Source: an uncultured Bacteroidales bacterium
GTDB lineage: Bacteria > Bacteroidota > Bacteroidia > Bacteroidales > WCHB1-69
Direction: 5' to 3'
DNA: 7,766 nt
NCBI GenBank assembly: GCA_900321845.1
Contig: ONXT01000282.1
Coordinates: 1 to 7,766 of the forward strand
Numbering within the stretch: position 1 is the stretch's first letter; every line of letters begins with the position of its first letter. Under the pieces are notes generated by a model. The model was not told the origin of the DNA and searched no databases. It worked only from the letters and a program-made list of their open reading frames with translations. The position numbers were made by a program, and so were the translations under genes. Positions 1 to 5,232 of the stretch are shown one piece after another.

Positions 1-299
1 CCCATCAAGATCGTGTCAAAGACGGAAAAGTCAAATACAACATCTTGTTTTTGAGGTACATACGATACGATTTTGGCCAGTTCTCTGGCGGAGAATTTCT
101 CAATGGCGGTATCTTGTAGATAAACGCTTCCCGCTGTCTTGGAGGGCAATATGCCGGCGATGGCTTTCAGCAGCGTGGACTTGCCTGATCCGTTCGGTCC
201 GATAATTGCACAGAAATCACCTGAATCAATGTCGAAATTGATGTCTTCTAAAACGTTTTTCTTGTCGTAAGCAAAAAATAATTGCTTGATAGATAGCAT
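1..299 (-). CDS. ABC transporter ATP-binding protein, FecE/BtuD-like (N-terminal part, truncated by window edge)
   Basis: Reading from the ATG at 299-297 gives 99 residues before the left edge. The Walker A motif GPNGSGKST is at residues 34-42 and the Q-loop glutamine is in YVPQKQD (Q83). The stretch after it, FSVFDTILM, matches the pattern typical of ATPases of iron-siderophore, heme and cobalamin importers (FecE/FepC/BtuD group). The protein would energise import through inner-membrane permeases from the cytoplasmic face. The signature motif, Walker B and H-loop lie outside the window, so substrate and completeness cannot be judged. The ATG follows the stop of the upstream surface-protein gene by a single base, and I see no TAnnTTTG element just before it. 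It is therefore probably read from the upstream transcript, possibly with translational coupling. That is unusual, because the permease gene normally precedes this type of ATPase. Confidence 0.9.
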   Translation of the reverse strand, partial: MLSIKQLFFAYDKKNVLEDINFDIDSGDFCAIIGPNGSGKSTLLKAIAGILPSKTAGSVYLQDTAIEKFSARELAKIVSYVPQKQDVVFDFSVFDTILM

Positions 300-300
300 T

Positions 301-2778
301 TTATTTAATAATTGTTAATGAACTATGATAATCGACGGCATGAACGTACCCTTCGTAATGGAAGACGTAATAGTAAACGCCATCGGAAAGGCCTTCGGCG
401 GTGAACCCGGATTCGGCATTGAAAACTGCACCGTCCAGGGCGTAAGTCTGGTAGTTCTCTTTTTCGTAAACTTTCTTGCCCCATCTGTTATAGACAGTTA
501 ACAAATTGGGCAAATTGGGATTCAGGTTCTTGATAGCGAAGACGTCGTTTATGTTGTCGCCGTTGGGAGTCAGCACATTGGGGAATTCGAGATCCGCGTC
601 CACGTAGGCGTAGTGCGACATTGAAGAGGTGCAGCCGAAGGAGGAGGTGAGGGTGAGCGTGACGAGAAACTCGCCCCAGCTGTCGTAGGTGTGCGCGATG
701 TTGTATTCGATGGTGGACTCGGAATTCCCGTCACCGAAATCCCAGTCCCAAGTGTAGGTTTCCCCCAGATAGTTCCCGCTGAGATCGGTGAGGTTGATGA
801 ACTCAATGGGAGTGCCTTGTGAAAGGAGCACCCGTTCGGGGTTCAGCAGGAAATCAACCTGCGGGGAGCTCGTGATGACCAAGTTCAATTCAATGATGCT
901 GTCGCAACCATAGATGTTCGTTAGATTTTGAAAATGAGCGAATTCGCCCGTCAATGCCGTGGCATCCCCTGAAATATTGAAGCCGTGAAGCGTGTAGTCT
1001 TCATATTGGCAGATGGTGTCCGTATAGGTTTCTGTGGAAACGGGAAAAACGTGAATGGTCAGCGTGACGACACTGTCGCAACCGAGTGAACTTTGTTCGT
1101 TATGCACCATCACGTGTTCGCCCAAATCCATCGTATCTGTATTGAAAATGAAGCCGTTATCGTTGTAATTGCTGCCCTTGCAGATATTGTCCTCCAAGTG
1201 TATGTCATAAATTTCGCCGACAGTGAGGTTTAGGATTTCAGTGCTGTCGCAACCGTAGGTGTTTGTAAACACATGGGTGAAGGTTTGGGGGCCGATGGTG
1301 AGCTCGTCGGCGGAGAACTCAAATCCAAATGCTTGGAAATCAGTTCCTTCGCAAATGATTGTGTCGTGTGTGAAAATTTCGCTCGGCAGAACGGTCAGGT
1401 AGAGGGTGACGATGCTGTCGCAATGGTTATGTGTTTGAAGATGCGCGCTGTCAACCAGTGTGCCTATGGTGGAGGTTTGTGAAGACGTGAAGGTGAAACC
1501 ATAACCGCTGTAGGGTTCGCGCTGGCAGATGGTGTCGTAAAACACAAGGTCGTAGTCGGGGTTGACGGTGATGGAGAAGTCGGCGGTTGCGACGCAGCCG
1601 TTTGAATCGGCGATGGTGTAGGCGAGTTGATAGACGGCGGCGGAGTCGTTGAAGTTGAAGCTGGTCTCGTTGTAGGTCGTGTTATTGTACGAGTAAGTGC
1701 CGCCAAGGGGCATTCCGCCGAGGAGTTGGGCGGAGGAGTCGTTCAAGCAGAAGGTGGAGCTCGGATGGGAAACGGGCGGCTCATAATCAACGATGACGAC
1801 AGAATCGATGGCGATATTGCCGTCGAAGTCGGTTACAATGACGGTGTAAGTGCCAGCGCACAAGCCGATTGCGGTATCGGTCGTCTGCATATTCGGGTCA
1901 TTCCACGCGTAGGTGTAGGGAGGGGTACCGCCCGTCACGGTGGCCACGGCTATTGCGTTGCAGGTGATGATAGGCGGGTCGATGCAGTCGTCGTTGCAAG
2001 TGGCGTAGGTGGGGGAGGAGGGGGTGCTTTGCCATGCGCCGCCGTCAGGGATGCGGCGGAAGGACTGCCCCAAGTAGTTTTGCGGGTTCAAGGAGGTGAT
2101 GTAGTTCTTGTTTGCGGCCGGAATGGCATCGTAGCTGGGGGGAATCCCCTGGAATCCGCAGTCGCTTACGCCTGGGTTGCAAGGTGTACACGACATGCAG
2201 GAGTTGGTGGTGCTGCACCAGCTGATGGCGTCTTGCGGAATGCCGTTGGCATCGTAAAAGGCGAACCAGCCGCCGGCATTGGGGAACCACAGGCGCGTGC
2301 CACCGCCGTAGCAATAGCGGCTGTCAACGACGATTTCAACCACATTCCCGCCGTTCGCAACGAGCATCGAATCGGGAACGGCTGCCGCATAACGACCTCG
2401 AACCAGCGCAAAGCCTTGCGGGGGAACTACACTTCCGGGCGGAATCACAAAACCGCCTCCGTAATTTCCACCGTCTGGCGCATTGTTGCCAAGAAAATAG
2501 CAGGAAATGTCCACCGAATCGCATTTGTGAGGATTGTATAATTCAATCCACTCACCGCTCCGGCTCGTTCCATCGTCCATGATGGAGCCATCACGCGAAC
2601 TGGGCGACAACATCACTTCGTTGATTAATATTGTTGGACCATTGTAAAAACAACCCTGTCCTATGCAGTCGGTGTTGACAGTGCCCGTCACTGAAACGGA
2701 AAGCGATTGTGCGTGGATTTCCAACACGCTTAGAGCTATAATTATAGTAAATGTTATAGTAGATATAATTTTTCTCAT
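301..2778 (-). CDS. Secreted modular surface protein: lamin-tail, SprB-like, Cys-repeat and PKD domains with T9SS type B C-terminal sorting domain
   Basis: The 825-residue protein opens with a signal peptide (basic MRK, hydrophobic TFTIIIALSVL, probable cleavage IHA|QS after residue 23). In order I see: a lamin-tail-like domain at about 48-190 (ILINEVMLSPS, GEWIELYNP); a cysteine cluster at 188-207; a SprB-like repeat at about 268-330 (GGTPPYTYAW, CAGTYTVIVTD); an Ig-like segment at about 340-405 (C344, C395); four Cys-paired repeats at 408-635; a PKD domain at about 641-726 (WDWDFGDGN, HTYDSWGEF); and a C-terminal domain at about 731-825 (FPNVLTPNGDNINDVF, NRWGKKVYE, SDGVYYYVF). The last is the gliding-motility-associated/CHU_C type that directs export by the type IX secretion system to the cell surface or medium. 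Adhesion is a family-based inference, since no catalytic domain is visible. There are 25 cysteines, many for a surface protein. The reading frame is intact, and the ATG at 2778 lies directly before the signal peptide. Confidence 0.92.
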   Translation of the reverse strand: MRKIISTITFTIIIALSVLEIHAQSLSVSVTGTVNTDCIGQGCFYNGPTILINEVMLSPSSRDGSIMDDGTSRSGEWIELYNPHKCDSVDISCYFLGNNAPDGGNYGGGFVIPPGSVVPPQGFALVRGRYAAAVPDSMLVANGGNVVEIVVDSRYCYGGGTRLWFPNAGGWFAFYDANGIPQDAISWCSTTNSCMSCTPCNPGVSDCGFQGIPPSYDAIPAANKNYITSLNPQNYLGQSFRRIPDGGAWQSTPSSPTYATCNDDCIDPPIITCNAIAVATVTGGTPPYTYAWNDPNMQTTDTAIGLCAGTYTVIVTDFDGNIAIDSVVIVDYEPPVSHPSSTFCLNDSSAQLLGGMPLGGTYSYNNTTYNETSFNFNDSAAVYQLAYTIADSNGCVATADFSITVNPDYDLVFYDTICQREPYSGYGFTFTSSQTSTIGTLVDSAHLQTHNHCDSIVTLYLTVLPSEIFTHDTIICEGTDFQAFGFEFSADELTIGPQTFTHVFTNTYGCDSTEILNLTVGEIYDIHLEDNICKGSNYNDNGFIFNTDTMDLGEHVMVHNEQSSLGCDSVVTLTIHVFPVSTETYTDTICQYEDYTLHGFNISGDATALTGEFAHFQNLTNIYGCDSIIELNLVITSSPQVDFLLNPERVLLSQGTPIEFINLTDLSGNYLGETYTWDWDFGDGNSESTIEYNIAHTYDSWGEFLVTLTLTSSFGCTSSMSHYAYVDADLEFPNVLTPNGDNINDVFAIKNLNPNLPNLLTVYNRWGKKVYEKENYQTYALDGAVFNAESGFTAEGLSDGVYYYVFHYEGYVHAVDYHSSLTIIK
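874..1557 (-). repeat. Four tandem ~57-residue two-cysteine repeats within the surface protein
   Basis: Residues 408-635 of the surface protein hold four diverged tandem units. The first cysteines (C418, C476, C533, C590) are 57-58 residues apart. A GF dipeptide follows each at exactly +9 (G427, G485, G542, G599), and a second cysteine follows at +34 or +35 (C453, C510, C567, C625) in the context (G/H)CDS, ahead of a beta-strand such as TLYLTV or ELNLVI. The likely reading is Ig-like beta modules, each closed by one disulfide. The DNA copies are well diverged, so this is an old protein-level repeat rather than a recent duplication. Confidence 0.85.
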
Positions 2779-2822
2779 ACGCGCGATTTTTTAGATAATG
2801 GTTGCAATAATTAGTCAGCGTG

Positions 2823-2854
2823 CAAAGGTAGTTAAAAAAACTTCATATATGCAA
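2823..2854 (-). promoter_or_regulatory. Predicted Bacteroidetes-type promoter for the surface-protein gene
   Basis: On the minus strand TACCTTTG (2830-2823) fits the Bacteroidetes -7 consensus TAnnTTTG exactly. A TTG (2854-2852) lies 21 bases upstream, where a -33 TTTG element is expected. The -7 box ends 44 bases before the ATG at 2778. The start has no Shine-Dalgarno sequence, which is usual in this phylum. Confidence 0.65.
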
Positions 2855-2888
2855 TAGTTTCTGAATAATTATTTCTAAGAAAAATTCG

Positions 2889-2896
2889 TATATTTG
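2889..2896 (+). promoter_or_regulatory. Predicted -7 promoter element for the C1 peptidase gene
   Basis: TATATTTG matches TAnnTTTG. No convincing -33 TTTG is visible about 20 bases upstream. Transcription would start near 2900-2905, giving an AT-rich leader of roughly 65 bases before the ATG at 2969. The leader has no Shine-Dalgarno sequence and no clear hairpin. Confidence 0.6.
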
Positions 2897-2968
2897 CAGC
2901 CGAGTTCATAGTAATTCATAAAAAGATATTTTATTCGTAATTTATTAATAATCAATTAAAAAACGACA

Positions 2969-4201
2969 ATGAGAAAAGGTTTCATCTTGGCTGCGATTGC
3001 AGCGCTGACACTTTCTTTCAACGTGATGGCCCAAGATAGCAAGGAGGGCAAAACCGAGGAAGAAGGTTACAAATTTACAATTTCGAAGGAACTTCCTGTA
3101 ACTTCTGTGAAAGACCAGAACCGTGCCGGCACATGCTGGTGCTACTCCGGTTTGGGCTTCATCGAAGCCGAACTGCTCCGTATGGGCAAGCCCGAATATG
3201 ACTTCTCGGAAATGTACATCGTTTCCAATACCTACTTGGACCGCGCCAAAGCCGCTGTCCGCACCCACGGCGACGTCTCCTTCTCCCAAGGCGGCTCTTT
3301 CTACGATGTAATCTACGGTATGAAGACTTTCGGTCTCGTTCCTGAATCTGAAATGCGCCCGGGCGCTGCTTACGGCGACACGCTCTCCGACCATACCGAA
3401 CTCTCCGCTGTCAGCGACGCCATCGTGAAGGCGATTGCCAAAGGCGAACACAAGTCCCTCCAAACCGACAAGAAAACCGGCCAACCCCTCTGGTTGGAAT
3501 CCATCAAGGCCGTCCACGACATCTATCTGGGTACCTGCCCCGAGGAATTCACTTACAACGGCAAAAAATACACCCCGAAATCATTCTACGAATCCCTCGG
3601 CTTGAATGCCGACGACTATGTCTCCATCACTTCCTATACCCACCATCCTTTCTATCAGCAGTTCGTTCTTGAAATCCAAGACAACTGGCGTTGGGGCTTG
3701 AGCTACAACGTTCCGTTGGATGAGATGATGCGCATTTTCGACTATGCGATTGAAAACGGCTACCCGATTGCTTGGGGCGCCGACGTGAGCGAAGACGGCT
3801 TCCGCAAGAATATCCGCAAGGGCTTCTGCGTTCTGCCTGACCTCGAAGCCAAGGAGACCATCGGTAGCGACATGGCCCATTGGACCGGCTTGACCGCTTC
3901 CGAACGCGCCAAGGAATCCCAAAGCCAACCGACTCCCCAACGCTGGGTTACCCAAGAGGAACGCCAAGCCGCTTTCGACAATTGGGAAACCACCGACGAC
4001 CATGGTATGCTGATTTACGGCACCGCCAAAGATCAAATCGGCAACGAATATTATATGGTAAAGAACTCATGGGGTGACTACGGCGAATACCACGGCATGT
4101 TCTATGTGAGCAAAGCCTTCGCTCAATACAAAACGATGAACATCCTCGTGCATAAAGACGCCATTCCGAAGGACATCAAGAAAAAACTCGGTATCAAATA
4201 G
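2969..4201 (+). CDS. pepC: Secreted C1 family cysteine peptidase (bleomycin hydrolase / aminopeptidase C)
   Basis: The 410-residue protein is of the papain-like bleomycin hydrolase/PepC family, which removes N-terminal residues from peptides. Catalytic features are all present: oxyanion glutamine Q50 in VKDQNRAG, nucleophile C56 in GTCWCYS, histidine H345 in DDHGMLIYG and asparagine N366 in VKNSWGDYG. The length is close to that of other family members, so the protein looks complete. Unlike the classical cytoplasmic enzymes, it begins with a signal peptide (MRKGFILAAIAALTLSFNVMA, cleavage VMA|QD after residue 21), so it should act in the periplasm or beyond. I see no lipobox and no T9SS C-terminal domain; the chain ends KKKLGIK. 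A second cysteine, C58, sits two residues after the nucleophile. The gene stands alone between a promoter and a strong terminator. Confidence 0.93.
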   Translation: MRKGFILAAIAALTLSFNVMAQDSKEGKTEEEGYKFTISKELPVTSVKDQNRAGTCWCYSGLGFIEAELLRMGKPEYDFSEMYIVSNTYLDRAKAAVRTHGDVSFSQGGSFYDVIYGMKTFGLVPESEMRPGAAYGDTLSDHTELSAVSDAIVKAIAKGEHKSLQTDKKTGQPLWLESIKAVHDIYLGTCPEEFTYNGKKYTPKSFYESLGLNADDYVSITSYTHHPFYQQFVLEIQDNWRWGLSYNVPLDEMMRIFDYAIENGYPIAWGADVSEDGFRKNIRKGFCVLPDLEAKETIGSDMAHWTGLTASERAKESQSQPTPQRWVTQEERQAAFDNWETTDDHGMLIYGTAKDQIGNEYYMVKNSWGDYGEYHGMFYVSKAFAQYKTMNILVHKDAIPKDIKKKLGIK

Positions 4202-4220
4202 TTGATTGCCAACAAATAAA

Positions 4221-4259
4221 AAGGCTGCGCACGGTGAAATCCAAGCGCAGCTTTTTTTT
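4221..4259. terminator. Bidirectional intrinsic terminator between convergent pepC and prmC
   Basis: The arms GCTGCGC (4224-4230) and GCGCAGC (4245-4251) pair perfectly around a 14-base loop. Outer A/T pairs and one G-T wobble extend the stem. Eight Ts (4252-4259) follow on the plus strand, ending pepC transcription. On the minus strand the same stem is followed by CCTTTTTATTTG, so it can also end prmC, whose stop is at 4268. Confidence 0.88.
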
Positions 4260-4267
4260 GTCTGCAA

Positions 4268-5110
4268 CTATCGTTTTCTTCCACAGATAAATCGTGGCAG
4301 TCCGCGAAAATCATTCCTACAGACGATATTTGTAAACCCCATTCTTTCAAGCAGTTGCTTTAACTCAGGATGGAAATGTTCATGCGTTTCAAAGTAGAGT
4401 CCGCCGCCGGAATTGAGGGCTGAAACGGCCAATTGCGCAATTTTATCGTAGAAAATCAACGGACTTCCGTCGGGCACGAACAAGGCGCAGGAGGGCTCGA
4501 AATCAACCACGTTCCTTTCAAGGTGCTGGCGTTCGCTCTCGGGAATGTAGGGCGGATTGCTGACGATGAGGTCGTATTTGCCAGGCAACTGATTGGTTTC
4601 CAATATGTCTGATTGGTAAAAAGCGACTTCGGTACGATTGGCTATCGCATTGTAACGGGCTGTTTGGAGCGCTTGATCGGAAATGTCGATGCCGGAAACA
4701 GCGGCTTGAGGAAAGCATTTCTTCAGAGCGATGGCAATGCTCCCGCTGCCCGTCCCTATGTCTAAAATGGCTTTGGGATGATGCCCATTGTGCTCCTTCA
4801 CAATCCAGTCCACCAGCTCCTCGGTTTCAGGGCGGGGAATCAACACACTATCATCTACTTTGATTTCGGCGTTGTAGAATTCTGTTTTGCCGATGATGTA
4901 TTGGATGGGCTCGCCGTTCTGAATCCTTTGCAAGTCGCGGGCGAAATCATCGGGGGTGGCAATCTCGTCCTCCAATTCCATCGCGAACTTGTAGGTTGGA
5001 ATGCCTAATTTGTCGGAGACGTAAAGACGGAACATGGCCTGTGCCTCGCGTTCGTCGTACCGCCGTCGGGCCACTTTCAGAAACTGCTTCTTCAATTCGG
5101 ATTTCGTCAT
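4268..5110 (-). CDS. prmC: Peptide chain release factor N5-glutamine methyltransferase
   Basis: The 280-residue cytoplasmic enzyme methylates the GGQ glutamine of release factors RF1 and RF2 using S-adenosylmethionine. A helical N-terminal release-factor-binding domain (about 1-75) leads to GEPIQYIIGKTEFY (66-79) and IPRPETEELV (91-100). The SAM-binding motif ILDIGTGSGSIAIAL follows at 115-129, with acidic IDIS at 141-144, and the catalytic NPPY is at 185-188 in VSNPPYIPESER. All are hallmarks of PrmC/HemK. Length is normal for the family. The frame could be extended to an ATG at 5134 or a TTG at 5146. I choose the ATG at 5110 because the predicted -7 promoter box (5151-5144) covers the TTG and would leave almost no leader for 5134. 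The gene converges on pepC and is divergent from dpp5. Confidence 0.95.
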   Translation of the reverse strand: MTKSELKKQFLKVARRRYDEREAQAMFRLYVSDKLGIPTYKFAMELEDEIATPDDFARDLQRIQNGEPIQYIIGKTEFYNAEIKVDDSVLIPRPETEELVDWIVKEHNGHHPKAILDIGTGSGSIAIALKKCFPQAAVSGIDISDQALQTARYNAIANRTEVAFYQSDILETNQLPGKYDLIVSNPPYIPESERQHLERNVVDFEPSCALFVPDGSPLIFYDKIAQLAVSALNSGGGLYFETHEHFHPELKQLLERMGFTNIVCRNDFRGLPRFICGRKR

Positions 5111-5143
5111 CGCAAAGTGATTTTCTCGGTGCATTTCAGCCTG

Positions 5144-5151
5144 CAAAAGTA
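5144..5151 (-). promoter_or_regulatory. Predicted -7 promoter element for prmC
   Basis: On the minus strand TACTTTTG matches TAnnTTTG. A TTTG at 5172-5169 could be the -33 box, but the 17-base spacer is a little short. The predicted start near 5137 gives a leader of about 27 bases to the ATG at 5110 and supports that start over the upstream in-frame alternatives. Confidence 0.6.
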
Positions 5152-5186
5152 AGCAATTCCGCTCACACCAAAACAGAAAATTTTAG

Positions 5187-5194
5187 TATATTTG
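5187..5194 (+). promoter_or_regulatory. Predicted -7 promoter element for the DPP5-like peptidase gene
   Basis: TATATTTG matches TAnnTTTG and ends 38 bases before the ATG at 5233. The flanking sequence closely resembles that of the pepC promoter. No clear -33 TTTG is visible. The box lies 35 bases from the prmC -7 box on the opposite strand, so the two divergent promoters would overlap. Confidence 0.6.
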
Positions 5195-5232
5195 CCGCCT
5201 CAATTCGACAACAAAAAAACACCATTCCCAAT

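Noticed and set aside
874..1557. Possible CRISPR-like or recent tandem DNA repeat
   Set aside because: Period is about 172 bases and the DNA copies are strongly diverged. Only the protein-level spacing is conserved.
1627..2541. 304-residue plus-strand open frame opposite the surface-protein gene
   Set aside because: It is Val/Gly/Ala-rich low-complexity sequence with no recognisable domain or signal peptide. The opposite frame encodes well-recognised lamin-tail and SprB-like domains, so this is a shadow of GC-rich codons.
2945..3517. 190-residue minus-strand open frame opposite pepC
   Set aside because: It is antisense to the pepC active-site region and runs into the pepC leader. No domain is recognisable.
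4996..5232. 79-residue upstream extension of the dpp5 reading frame
   Set aside because: It overlaps prmC coding sequence and both divergent promoters, looks non-protein-like, and would bury the signal sequence that starts at 5233.
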